Of a DNA stretch of 64,000 nt, positions 48,870 to 58,100 are shown piece by piece (position 1 is the first letter of the stretch; every line of letters starts with the position of its first letter). This DNA is from Phyllobacteriaceae bacterium. GTDB taxonomy: Bacteria > Pseudomonadota > Alphaproteobacteria > Rhizobiales > Rhizobiaceae. The notes under the pieces are model-generated. The model searched no databases, was not told the origin of the DNA, and worked only from the letters and a program-made list of their open reading frames with translations. Where the stretch lies: contig JADJTR010000012.1 in assembly GCA_016711085.1 (NCBI GenBank), positions 496,001-560,000 on the forward strand. The letters are read 5' to 3'. A program made the translations under genes and the position numbers.

Positions 48870-49226
48870 ATCTTTTCAATGCGTTAGCTGATAACACTTG
48901 CCACTTAGGCTCTTTTTAGGCTCACCACACGCAGTAAGCGGCGGCAAGACTCTAGCCGAGAACGGCCGACACCCGTCCCATCAACTTGGGCCGGACATTT
49001 ATTTGATAGTTGGATAGGTCTCGACCTTATTATGTTGAGTTCGCAAGGGGCCGGGAATCTAGCTCGGCAGCTTTTTCCATAGTCTAGAGATATGGGTGGA
49101 GATATAAATTTGAACAATAGAATTTGTACCTTTCCTCATTCCAATTGCAAATTCGATAATTATTTTCTCCATCGCGATTTTCGCTTTGTTAGCCTATTAT
49201 TTATTTCTACAGTAGAAGTTTTGGTA
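48870..49226. other. AT-rich left margin of the island, no gene seen
   Basis: 357 bases with low GC and several short stop-rich frames; the last bases are the C-terminal side of the helicase gene, read toward the tRNA. I see no terminator stem longer than five bases and no small ORF with an RBS. Confidence 0.4.
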
Positions 49227-51062
49227 TCATTCTAACTCAATCTGCTGCGCCTTGAAGAGCCCATTGCAAATCAATTCCTTTCGAGCTTCTTCGGGATTGG
49301 GGGTGAAGAGCAGTATCCCTAAATTTTCTTTAGCGCGAGAAAAACTTACGTATGCGAGCTTTCGACTTCTTTCTAGTTGACCTTCGGTTGGAGCTCCAGC
49401 GGTTTCGGGCGTCAACAGCTTTGTAAAGTTGTAATGGTTCCATCCCGCTTCAATGTCATCGTATACAATCAAAACGTCAGCGAACTCCTCACCCTTCACC
49501 CCGTGCTGCGTGCTATAGGGAGTATTCTCTCGGATGAAATCGCAATAGCTTTGTAATTCTCTCGTTGCCATTACAAATAATGCGTCAGCCAACCAGTCTC
49601 CCTTTTCCTCGTTATGTTGTGTATCATTATATTTCGCCTCTCTCGCAGGTCGCCCTAAATGATCCATCATCCGATCGGAGAATTTTACTAGGTCATTGTC
49701 TCTGCAAAATATCAGGACTTCTTTTATTGTTCCTTCATTCCAAATCCTCGCGAGCTCATGAATATGTCTCTTCGCATGATCAATCATCTCTTTCAATGAT
49801 CTTTGAGCATTTGGCCCATCCGTTTTGTAAAATGGACTGTTCGCTCGCAATATATCTATTGTCACCCTTTGCTCGCCGGCTCGATATGCGTTGATTAGCG
49901 GATAAATCACCTGTACGAACGGCTTCAATAGGTGGTGTTCTCCAGATTCGTAATCATCCTGCGCTGCTTGGGATGCAAATTCACCAGTAAATAGCTGGTT
50001 CAGGGCTTGAAAGCCAAGACGCCGTGCGATCATCTGCCTTACTAAGAAAAGCCGGGTAACATCATCTCTATCATTCCAACCCCAAGCCTCCATCGCTCGA
50101 TCAAGTGACGCGAGGGCATCTTGCAATTGGCTGTCCGTGTATCGGTTCCGCGGTCCTTCCGCTTTCGCAGCTTTGACGAGACGAATCCGGACACTGCCTT
50201 GGACGTCTTTGTTCTTGCCAGCTGGTTCTTGTTTGACGTCTTTTCGAAAGGCATTCAACAAATCAATCACTTGGGGCGCTGATCGGAAGTTTTCTACCTT
50301 GGTAATTATTCTGCCACCGTCAGGCGGTATGAAATCGCCAGCGCGATCCTCGTAGATTTGTTGCCATGGATCACCGAAATAGCCAACGAGTGGGAGACCA
50401 ACGCCAGCGCATGTTAGATTCAACCCTGAAACAATCCGAGAGAACGTATCCTGGGCTTCATCGACAAAGATGTATGGGTACTTTGCCCCGAGGAGACGAC
50501 GGAAGTTAGGTCTATCCGCTAATAAATAACCAGAAACCTCGATAATATCGTCATGGCTAAGTTGGCCCTTCAGGTAGTCACTATATGCCGTGTCGTCGTA
50601 CGAGAAATTCGTAATATTTCTAACGTTTTCGAGCTCTGTTTCGAGACGGGCCGCTTTCTCCCGTGCTCTGATAGCAGTTTGAGAATCCCCCCCATTATCT
50701 TTCTCTTTGGCTTTCGCAATCAGAGTGGGAATTCGATCGTTTTGTAGAGCTTCCCGGATGTCACGCTGAAAGCGACGAATCTCACCCCATAAGAAGCTAT
50801 GTAGAGTAGAGACGTTGTAGAGTTCATCAAATCCAAGTCGGCTTTGAATAACCTTGACGGCTCTTTTTGTGTAGGTGACGCAAGCAATGCGCTGGCCGTA
50901 TTTCCGCAGGGCGCGGCCGCGTTCAACTCGGAGAATTGCCAATGCATCGACCAGAGATGTCGTCTTTCCAGAGCCCGCGCCAGCAATCAAGGCAAAGCTA
51001 CGAGCTTCTGCAAGGCAGGTAGCAATTTTACGGTCTGCTTCTGTTGGAACGTGAGCAGCCAT
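49227..51062 (-). CDS. gajB: UvrD/PcrA-like helicase, Gabija GajB-like
   Basis: 611 residues. SF1 helicase motifs: ALIAGAGSGKTTSLVDALAIL (Walker A), KYPYIFVDEAQDTFSRIV (Walker B), YFGDPWQQIYEDRAGD (motif III), and near the C-terminus HGVKGEEFADVLIVYDD plus SFSRAKENLGIL (motifs V/VI). It follows an OLD-family nuclease by five bases, the gene order of Gabija anti-phage systems (gajA-gajB). GajB senses DNA ends and stimulates GajA. Longer than typical GajB (about 500 aa) and AT-rich, so a related OLD-UvrD system is possible. Confidence 0.8.
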   Translation of the reverse strand: MAAHVPTEADRKIATCLAEARSFALIAGAGSGKTTSLVDALAILRVERGRALRKYGQRIACVTYTKRAVKVIQSRLGFDELYNVSTLHSFLWGEIRRFQRDIREALQNDRIPTLIAKAKEKDNGGDSQTAIRAREKAARLETELENVRNITNFSYDDTAYSDYLKGQLSHDDIIEVSGYLLADRPNFRRLLGAKYPYIFVDEAQDTFSRIVSGLNLTCAGVGLPLVGYFGDPWQQIYEDRAGDFIPPDGGRIITKVENFRSAPQVIDLLNAFRKDVKQEPAGKNKDVQGSVRIRLVKAAKAEGPRNRYTDSQLQDALASLDRAMEAWGWNDRDDVTRLFLVRQMIARRLGFQALNQLFTGEFASQAAQDDYESGEHHLLKPFVQVIYPLINAYRAGEQRVTIDILRANSPFYKTDGPNAQRSLKEMIDHAKRHIHELARIWNEGTIKEVLIFCRDNDLVKFSDRMMDHLGRPAREAKYNDTQHNEEKGDWLADALFVMATRELQSYCDFIRENTPYSTQHGVKGEEFADVLIVYDDIEAGWNHYNFTKLLTPETAGAPTEGQLERSRKLAYVSFSRAKENLGILLFTPNPEEARKELICNGLFKAQQIELE

Positions 51063-51067
51063 ATCGT

Positions 51068-53123
51068 TTACGCTTCGCCTTCAGGACCATGCAAGCGATT
51101 TTCTAGCCATTTCAGTCCCTCAGAAATATATTTTGGCGTTTTCCATTCAGCGCTCGTGGCAAGTAAACTGATTGCAAAATCGGTTTTCTTGAAATTGTTC
51201 GACTTGATCTGGTTATAGATTTCGTCATAGGCCTCGCCTAATTTTTCTGGTATAGCTTTTCCTATAGTCAATTTGCCATGCCTCAGGAGGGCAAAATTCT
51301 GGTAAGCTAGGGCTTCTTCTAGCGTTCTGGGACGCATGGACAGTGTGTCAACACCTTCCTGAACTAATACGTCTTGTTGAAAACTAATGAAACGGCCCTT
51401 TTGTACGTCGGTCTTCTGATCCGTTGTGAGCTCGACAAGTTGGGCAACCGAATTGACGCCAAGCAATTTCTTTAGTGACGCATTGGATGTCAAAGCTCCA
51501 TCGGTGTCTGCACGACATGCCGGATGTTTCCCTTCGGGCGCAACAGAATCCAGATCCGTAATGACCAAATACGGGATTTTTAGGAATGTGAGTAGCTCAT
51601 CGAACCGATGGGCATAGGCCCCGCCAATCTCTAGAATGGTCAAGTAGGATGCCTGAAGCCTGCCGGCACATTGAACGATCATCCTCGGCAAGAGTAGCTT
51701 CTCTGCCGCGCCTTCGACGAGAATGGCAGCGTCAGCAAAAAACAGGTCGCAGTGTATCAGGCGCAAATAGCGCTGAAGGAATTCCAAGGCCTCACTTTCA
51801 GTAGCAGTTTGGCCGTCAACTTCGACCGCTGCGGGTCGAAAATCCCTAAGGCTGTGAATTTGTGTCGCGTTCAGAATCTCCGCATGGTCGTCATCTTTGG
51901 CTAGCCGGCAACGACGAAAATATCTTACCTTCTCAAATTCAGTTGCGTCCAATATGTGCGAAGAGTGTGTTGATACTACGAGCTGCGGGACAAGTTCCTT
52001 TTCTCCCTCAGCGGCAGCCGATGCTTCGAGAACCTTCCATATATTTCTAATAAAGGTCTGTTGGACTTGAGCATGAAGGTGCACTTCTGGTTCTTCAATG
52101 AAGATCATATGGCAGATCGGTCGATTCACCGAAGTCTTGAGCCATTGCGAATGAAAGTGCTTAGCCTGAATGGCCATAGATGAGATCTTGAAACCTAGCC
52201 CATTGTAGGCCTGGAAGCTCGTGATTTCGCACTGTGTCAACATAAAGTAGGTCAGTACTTCCACGAAGGGCGGTTTCTGGGTTGAGCATCGAGACAATCT
52301 TGAGTTCGCGATCATTGATCGAAGGAACTCCAAGACCTCTTATCACGTCCATCAGTGGTTTGAACTGAATAGCGTAGTGATCCGTAAGGCGTTCATTGTT
52401 TTCATCGATAACTTGTTGCGCTTCCGCAGCAATTCCAGGCTGATTCAAGTTGTTTTTATAGAACCCAGCAAATGCAATTGATAATTTGTTGGAACGATGC
52501 CCCTCTTCGTCGTCGATGTTTCGTTGAGCATCAACGAAGTCGATCCGGATTAGGTTTTGGAGGAGACTCCTGCCCTCGCTTTGATCAAGACTGGATGTCT
52601 TTATTTCGCCCTCTGATTTTTCGAGCGAAGAGTAAGAAATTTCAAAATACTTAGCTAAGTTAGATTCTTGGGTCAGAAAGTATGAGAGAGGCTTCGAAGG
52701 TGGTTTTTCTCCTTGTGAGGGATAGGTTTTCAAGTATGCATTGCGCAATTCTTTAGGATCGGTGGCAGAATAGCTCAATCTAACTCCCAGTAGGTTAAAT
52801 TCTCCTGATAAATTCGGTAGAAGTGTAAAAGCACGTCCAAATTCGATCGTCTTAGGGTCAATCCGAAACCAAATATCCAATTCAATGACAGGAAGCTTCT
52901 TAGGGTCGCCATCTATGCCGAAGATATCTATATCTGAAATCTTTGAAACGGAAAAATCATATATTCTGAATTTTCGGTGGCCTAAAAAACACCGAAATAT
53001 TGCGGTTGCCGAGGTTTTGCCGCTGTTATTTGGACCAACTAAAACCGTCTCTCGCTCTTCAATGGCAAAGCTAACGTTTTCAAGGCGCCGGAAATTTTTG
53101 ATGTCGATTCGGTCGATTCGCAT
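51068..53123 (-). CDS. gajA: OLD-family ATPase/TOPRIM nuclease, Gabija GajA-like (frameshifted)
   Basis: About 684 residues after removing one base near 52205-52215. N-terminal frame: ABC-type ATPase start RIDIKNFRRLENVSF, Walker A VLVGPNNSGKTSATAIF. C-terminal frame: IEEPEVHLHAQVQQTFI (Walker B/D-loop), VVSTHSSHILD (H-loop), then TOPRIM: AILVEGAAEKLLLPRMIV (catalytic Glu) and VITDLDSVAP (DxD). The break falls between RNHELP and AYNGLGFK. GajA is a nucleotide-sensing nuclease in the Gabija system. The frameshift may be an error or a genuine inactivation. Confidence 0.8.
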
Positions 53124-53409
53124 GAAAATCTGTCCAAATATGGTGTTGGTCGGACTTATCTCAAATAATATGTGAATATTCTCGTTTTGTCATCACCTGA
53201 TTTTCTGGTGAGCGAGTTTGACCCACAGAGAGTGCGGGCGACCGTAATATTTTTACAATACTCTTTTTTATTTAGTTAGTAAACGCTTCCGAATACTACT
53301 CGTGACTAACTTGAGATTCACGGTCTAGTCAATTTTCTTGCCATGTCGCAGATCGTAGTTCTAGATGAGAATCGCTATTGGGGTCACCATTGCAAATCTC
53401 GAGGTCTAG

Positions 53410-54885
53410 TCAGATTTCGATTCCATGTTCAGGTGCTAAGTTTTCGAGAAGCGTAGCGATACGGGTCACCAAAGGAGACAGGTCGGCAAAATCCCGATCT
53501 TCAAGCCAGTCGTACGGCTTCAATTCAACCTCAATTCCCGATACCGCCCGGTTCGAGAAGAGGTTTTGGACCAACGAGCGTTTCTCCTCCGGCTTCGCCA
53601 AAATGTGTAGGCAGGATAACGATTTCATCAGTTCGATGAAGCGCTCAAGGGTTTTCGGTTCCAGATCGCTTTCCTCAGCTTTACGCTTGTCTTCCGCAAG
53701 TGTGGCGATTTCGATTGCCAACGAACGCCTGCGCGTCTCGTAGTCTGATCTGTCTAGGGTGCCGTCGATCAAGAGATCGGTAAGTCGCTGTTGCCGGTCG
53801 TGCGCTTTGTCGAGACGAAGGGATAGCGAGTGCAGGTGCGCCTGCCGCTCGGGCGAATGTAGCCATGCGAGGAATCCGTGTCGCAATCGCTCGGCATCGT
53901 CTTCACGAAATGCCAATCGCTCAAGGCGAGCGAGGATTGATGCATCGAGGCGATCTTCGCGAATCGTTCGCGTGGGGCAGGTCGGCGTATGGCACCGGTA
54001 ATACACCGCGCCTTTTTGCAGCTCCGGAGTCATCGGCTCGCCGCAGACTCCGCAGCGAAACAGGCCGCGATAGAGGTGGTTGTGCCGAGTCACTTTCTTG
54101 CCGGCGCGCCCGGCGCGCACGTCCTCGACGGCCCGCCAGGTTCGCATGTCGATCAGCGTCTCGTGAACGCCGCGATAGATCATGCCGGTTCGCTTGATCT
54201 CGATAAGACCGGTGTAGAAAGGATTCTTGAGAATGGTCTCGATGCCGTGAAGCGAGAGTGGCTTGCCGGCGAGGTTCCGCAAGCCCCGACGTTTCATTTC
54301 GGCTTCAAGAGAACGGAGCGAGTGTGCGCCGCTTGCATACAGGCGAAACGCCTCGCGAATAAGCGGCCCTTTTTCGGGACAGATGGTCTTCGGCTTCCCG
54401 CGCCCATTGTCTCGGTAGCCCACGGGCGCACGGAAGGGATAGAGACCCTGCTTCAGACGACCGGTGAGACCCTTGATCGTCTCCTCGCGCAGATTGCGGA
54501 TATAGTCTGCGGCGATGACGGCTTGGATGTCTGCGGTGAGGCGGCCACCGCGTGAGCGGAAGTCATAGCTCTCGGTGGCGATGAACACATCGATGCCAGC
54601 GTCCGGCAATTCGCTGATAATCGCCCAGTCTTTGAGGTTGCGGGCGCTACGGTCGATCTTGTGCATGATCAGTCCGCGCGCGCGACCGGTTCGGAGCGCC
54701 CGGAGCATGCGGTTGAAAATCGGTCGCCCCGATTTCGCGGCGGTTTCCTTTTCTTCGAACCACTCGACCACCGAAAGCCCCTGCGCGCTGGCGAACGCCG
54801 CGATGGCATCTTTCTGTGCTTCAAGCGAAACGCCTTCACCTTGTTTCTGGGTGGAGACGCGGATGTATCCGAAGCAGGATTTCAT
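53410..54885 (-). CDS. large serine recombinase
   Basis: 491 residues. Resolvase domain with catalytic Ser in FGYIRVSTQKQGEGVSLEAQKD, then HKIDRSARNLKDWA; recombinase domain PFRAPVGYRDNGRGKPK...LYASGAHSLRSLEAEMKRRGLRN; zinc ribbon CGVCGEP...YRCHTPTC; C-terminal coiled coil (LDKAHDRQQRLTDLLIDG). Such enzymes integrate phages and ICEs or catalyse cassette excision. It sits well inside an island that already has a tyrosine integrase. ATG 54885 overlaps the preceding small ORF. Confidence 0.9.
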   Translation of the reverse strand: MKSCFGYIRVSTQKQGEGVSLEAQKDAIAAFASAQGLSVVEWFEEKETAAKSGRPIFNRMLRALRTGRARGLIMHKIDRSARNLKDWAIISELPDAGIDVFIATESYDFRSRGGRLTADIQAVIAADYIRNLREETIKGLTGRLKQGLYPFRAPVGYRDNGRGKPKTICPEKGPLIREAFRLYASGAHSLRSLEAEMKRRGLRNLAGKPLSLHGIETILKNPFYTGLIEIKRTGMIYRGVHETLIDMRTWRAVEDVRAGRAGKKVTRHNHLYRGLFRCGVCGEPMTPELQKGAVYYRCHTPTCPTRTIREDRLDASILARLERLAFREDDAERLRHGFLAWLHSPERQAHLHSLSLRLDKAHDRQQRLTDLLIDGTLDRSDYETRRRSLAIEIATLAEDKRKAEESDLEPKTLERFIELMKSLSCLHILAKPEEKRSLVQNLFSNRAVSGIEVELKPYDWLEDRDFADLSPLVTRIATLLENLAPEHGIEI

Positions 54886-55028
54886 GCGGTGGGAAGGCTA
54901 TACTCTGAATCTACCAAATCCTCAGGATTTGGCGAATCCATCCACGGCCATGAACCGTCATTGCGCATACGTTCGTAGATGCGGATGCACAGGTGCAGGT
55001 GCTTGTAGAGATGATCATCGTTGGTCAT
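54882..55028 (-). CDS. 48-aa protein coupled to the large serine recombinase
   Basis: ATG 55028 to TGA 54882, sharing ATGA with the recombinase start. Translation begins MTNDDHLYKHLHLCIRIYERM and contains MDSPNPEDLVDSEYSLP. A weak AGGG precedes the start, and a palindromic GGTACCGGTACC lies at 55036-55047 immediately upstream. Composition and perfect coupling argue for a real gene. No family recognised; it could modulate directionality of the recombinase. Confidence 0.65.
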   Translation of the reverse strand: MTNDDHLYKHLHLCIRIYERMRNDGSWPWMDSPNPEDLVDSEYSLPTA

Positions 55029-55058
55029 CCCTGATGGTACCGGTACCGTGGCAGTTTT

Positions 55059-56243
55059 CTAGGCAGTGACTATTGCCCCATTCGCCGGGATATCGGGCCA
55101 TGTTTCCATGCTGAACGCAGGGGACGGTTCGCCCTCTACCATGAGCCGAACGTACGCATGGTAGTTCGGCAATGATCGCAGATCGCGCTCCGCCTCGATG
55201 CCAAGGTGCCGGGCGATCAGCGGCGCATCGCGAGCGCCGACCCGGAACGTCACCATGCTGCCGACGTTGCCGAAGATTGCTTCGGAAACCGCCGCGTCCG
55301 CCTGTTCGAGGTACTGGTGCGCGAGCGTTACCCCGAGCGCGTATTTCCGAACCTCGGAGAGCATGGCCGCAAACGAGAGTGTCGTGAACGAGTGGAACTC
55401 GTCCACATACAGCATGAAGGGCCGGCGATCTTGCTCAGGCACCGTATGGCGAGATAGCGCGGCATTCATGATTGACGCGGTGAGAAGGCCGCCGACGACG
55501 TTCGCCATATCTGCACCGATGCGGCCCTTCGCGAGATTGATGATGAGCACATGTCCCTCGTCCATGATGTGTCTGAAGCGAAGCGGCGTTGTGGGTGTTG
55601 TGAAGGCGTTTCGAACGATCGGGTGCGCGAGGAATGCACCGAGCTTGTTCGCAATCGGCGCGACGCCATCGACCGCCGTTTTGAAATTGAGCGCTGGATA
55701 TTCAATCATCCAGAAGCGCCGCACCTGTTCGTCGGTGATTGACGCGATGACCGACGCACGAAAGGACTTCTCCAGAAAGAGGCGCACCACATCGCGAAGG
55801 TCTGCGCGCGGCAATTCAAGGAGTGCAAGGAGCGCATAGCGGAGCAGGTGCTCCATGCGCACGCCCCACGCATCCGCCCATTGCTTCTTGAGCGCATCGA
55901 TGAGGCCGGACGCGACCAACGGCCGGAGCACCGCGCTCGTGGTTGAAAGCGGATTGTATCCGTACGGACTCAGTGGATCGGCAACGTCCCAGTAGATGCC
56001 ACGAGCGCCAACCATCGATTGGAGCGACGCCGCAAGATCGCCGTGCGGATCAATGAGACAGAGACCGTGCCCGGCGTCGATATCCTGCCGGATCAGGTTT
56101 CCAAGAAGTGTCGATTTGCCGGTTCCAGTCTGGCCGATTAGGTACAGATGCAGGAGCCGATCTGCCGGCGCGAGACCGAAGGGAATCCGTTGGTTCCGGC
56201 GAAATGCATCGCCGAGAAACGTGATTGGTTCGCGGGTAGCCAT
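55059..56243 (-). CDS. TraG/VirD4-like conjugative coupling ATPase
   Basis: 394 residues. ATP-binding LIGQTGTGKSTLLGNLIRQDIDAG (Walker A) and PFMLYVDEFHSFTT (Walker B), plus the terminal GxxxQ/THQ-type region (VTLAHQYLEQADAAVSEAIFGNVGSMVTFRVGARDAPLIARHLG). No membrane helices are seen at the N-terminus, so it resembles the soluble AAA domain of TraG/TraD type proteins or HerA-like ATPases. It could move DNA of the island in trans. Ends 31 bases before the start of the 48-aa gene; probably one operon with the recombinase. Confidence 0.78.
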   Translation of the reverse strand: MATREPITFLGDAFRRNQRIPFGLAPADRLLHLYLIGQTGTGKSTLLGNLIRQDIDAGHGLCLIDPHGDLAASLQSMVGARGIYWDVADPLSPYGYNPLSTTSAVLRPLVASGLIDALKKQWADAWGVRMEHLLRYALLALLELPRADLRDVVRLFLEKSFRASVIASITDEQVRRFWMIEYPALNFKTAVDGVAPIANKLGAFLAHPIVRNAFTTPTTPLRFRHIMDEGHVLIINLAKGRIGADMANVVGGLLTASIMNAALSRHTVPEQDRRPFMLYVDEFHSFTTLSFAAMLSEVRKYALGVTLAHQYLEQADAAVSEAIFGNVGSMVTFRVGARDAPLIARHLGIEAERDLRSLPNYHAYVRLMVEGEPSPAFSMETWPDIPANGAIVTA

Positions 56244-56463
56244 GCCGCCAGTGTGCGGTTCCGGTGCAGGTTATCGCTAGGCCATGGGAATGGCCGTATG
56301 TGAAGAATGCTGCGCTCCGTCATCGCAAAGAGGTCCGCGAACGATGCCGGTTTCGGCAACGTCGCGGACTAGCATTCGATGGCGGGATTTCGGTATCCTG
56401 CCCCATAGGAACAACACTCGGACACGACCGCTTGCACCACCACCAAGTCGGGATGTCGTGATC

Positions 56464-56486
56464 CCGGAAAGGTTTCACCTTTCCGG
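56464..56486. repeat. perfect 9-bp hairpin in the divergent region
   Basis: CCGGAAAGG (56464-56472), loop TTTCA, CCTTTCCGG (56478-56486), within the 384-base gap between the TraG-like gene and the HTH gene (56244-56627). The rest of this gap holds no gene that I can support. The hairpin could be an operator of the HTH repressor, an oriT-like stem or an RNA element. Confidence 0.5.
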
Positions 56487-56627
56487 CGATTTCGTCACGG
56501 ACATACCGGCTCGGTGGTTTTCTGTATGCTGCATGAGACCATGACCATGGGGCATATTGCGCCCCCTAGGAAGGCGCAGAGCGAACGCTCACCATGGGTG
56601 CATTATTCGTCGTAAGCACCATTGCCT

Positions 56628-56975
56628 ATGTCCACACAATTCGCCCTCGACCTGCGTCTCGCACGGAGGAAAGCGGGCCTTACCCAGCGGGATACCGCGC
56701 ACCTCTTGGCGCTCGATCCGTCCAAGCTCTCGAAGCTTGAACGTGGTCGGCGATTGCCGACCCTCACCGAGATCGTGACGTTGTCACTAATATTCGGTCG
56801 GTCATTCGAGGCGCTCTTTTCGTCGATCATCGCTGACGCACGCGAAGCGCTTCGTCGTCGCTTGCCGAGCGTGCCGACGCTCGCACGGGTCACCGTCGCG
56901 ACCACGAACCGAGATGCGACGCTTGCACGCCTTGAGGCGCAATTGGCAGCCGAACGCGACGATCATGGCGCTTAG
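56628..56975 (+). CDS. XRE-family HTH protein
   Basis: 115 residues from ATG 56628. One Cro/C1 helix-turn-helix (FALDLRLARRKAGLTQRDTAHLLALDPSKLSKLERGRRLPTLTEI) followed by a helical tail ending ERDDHGA. Probably a repressor of the divergent TraG-like/recombinase operon and its own gene. The stop overlaps the next gene by 11 bases. Confidence 0.85.
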   Translation: MSTQFALDLRLARRKAGLTQRDTAHLLALDPSKLSKLERGRRLPTLTEIVTLSLIFGRSFEALFSSIIADAREALRRRLPSVPTLARVTVATTNRDATLARLEAQLAAERDDHGA

Positions 56976-57477
56976 ACTCCTCGCGATCGCCGCGACGCAT
57001 TCGCGATTGGGCTACGCGTTCTTCATAGGCGAACGGCTCGTTGATTGGCGGATCAGCGACCGAGCCGCGAAGTCCGCTGCGAAAGCGGCGGCGTGGGCGC
57101 GATCCGTGATCGCCGACCTGCGGCCGGATGTGGTCGTGACGGAAACGCCGGCAGAGACGAAGCGGAAGGGTGAGAAGACCAAGGCGATGATCGATGCCGT
57201 CGCGGCAGTCGCGGCCGACGCACCGATCCTCGATGTGTCCGTGCCTCGGGCACAGGGGTATGAGAACAAGTATCAGGAAGCGGACGCTATCGCGAACGTC
57301 TATCCGGAACTCCGGCCATGGGTTCCGAAGCCGCGCCAATTCTTTGAGAACGAGCCACGCAGCATCGTGATCTTCGAGGCGATGACGCTTGCGTTTTCGA
57401 TCCTCAGAATCCGTCCGAAGGTCTCGCGGCGGCGATGGGATAAGCAATCGCCCTCTGTTCCTTGCCGCTCTGTCTAA
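56965..57477 (+). CDS. RuvC-like RNase-H-fold protein
   Basis: 170 residues from ATG 56965. The chain follows the RuvC plan: MALRLLAIAATHSRLGYAFF (strand 1, but the usual first catalytic Asp is Ala), RPDVVVTETPAETKRKG (Glu position kept), QEADAIANVYPEL (ExDA with the late Asp kept). The loss of the first metal ligand suggests it may be a binding rather than a cutting protein. Coupled to the HTH gene by 11-base overlap. Likely a DNA-processing helper of the element. Confidence 0.6.
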   Translation: MALRLLAIAATHSRLGYAFFIGERLVDWRISDRAAKSAAKAAAWARSVIADLRPDVVVTETPAETKRKGEKTKAMIDAVAAVAADAPILDVSVPRAQGYENKYQEADAIANVYPELRPWVPKPRQFFENEPRSIVIFEAMTLAFSILRIRPKVSRRRWDKQSPSVPCRSV

Positions 57478-57513
57478 CAGGTTAGACCGAGCGCACAGGA
57501 ACGGAGCGCTGCG

Positions 57514-57855
57514 ATGACACGAGTTCCCACAGAACGGACGCTTGCGATACGGACGTTGAACAACCGGCTGCGCATGGGAAGGATCGGCGGGCGGATCATA
57601 CTGAGCGCCGGGATCACGGCACTCGATGAATCGTTCGTCCGGGAGATACTGGTTGCGGTCGCCTGCTTCGAGGGCTTTACCCCGGATAACGATCCGTGGG
57701 GCGAGCACGATTGCGGGTTGGTCGAATGGGAGGGCAACCGCGTCCTCTTCAAGATCGACTACTACGATCCGACGTTCGAGCGTCTCTCCGACGATCCGAC
57801 CGATCCGTGCAAAACTGAACGGGTCATGACGGTCATGTTCGCGACGGAGTACTGA
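57514..57855 (+). CDS. DUF3768 family protein
   Basis: 113 residues with the family pattern RTLNNRLRMGRIGGRIILSAGITAL, CFEGFTPDNDPWGEHDCGLVEW and LFKIDYYDP. DUF3768 genes are common on alphaproteobacterial plasmids and islands; function is unknown. Follows the RuvC-like gene by 36 bases and is closed by a terminator. Confidence 0.88.
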   Translation: MTRVPTERTLAIRTLNNRLRMGRIGGRIILSAGITALDESFVREILVAVACFEGFTPDNDPWGEHDCGLVEWEGNRVLFKIDYYDPTFERLSDDPTDPCKTERVMTVMFATEY

Positions 57856-57860
57856 CGCGA

Positions 57861-57886
57861 AGGCACCCTCTTTTGGGGGTGCCTTT
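57861..57886 (+). terminator. rho-independent terminator after DUF3768 gene
   Basis: AGGCACCC (57861-57868) pairs with GGGTGCCT (57877-57884); a short TT tract follows. It ends the HTH-RuvC-DUF3768 transcript before the AT-rich HEPN genes. Confidence 0.7.
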
Positions 57887-58100
57887 CCTGTCTCGTGCGG
57901 CATGTGCACCCGCGCGGACAGGTCACCCTGTTATGAGAAAAACAGGGTGAAGTCGCGGAAATTAGCGCCGGAAAATGTTCGTCCATAAGCAGCTATGCGT
58001 GCCTTCCGATGGGGATCGGTGGTGGGGATACGGGATGCACAGGCCTGTCCACAGATGCAGTAAGTGGTGTAGCATATCAAAAACCTGTAGGATAAATGGC

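Noticed and set aside
48655..48897. 80-residue reverse frame over the tRNA
   Set aside because: Overlaps the tRNA and its promoter; not a gene.
53124..53409. Promoter or attachment site between the OLD nuclease and the serine recombinase
   Set aside because: Only a five-base stem (TCACC/GGTGA) in AT-rich sequence; not enough for a call.
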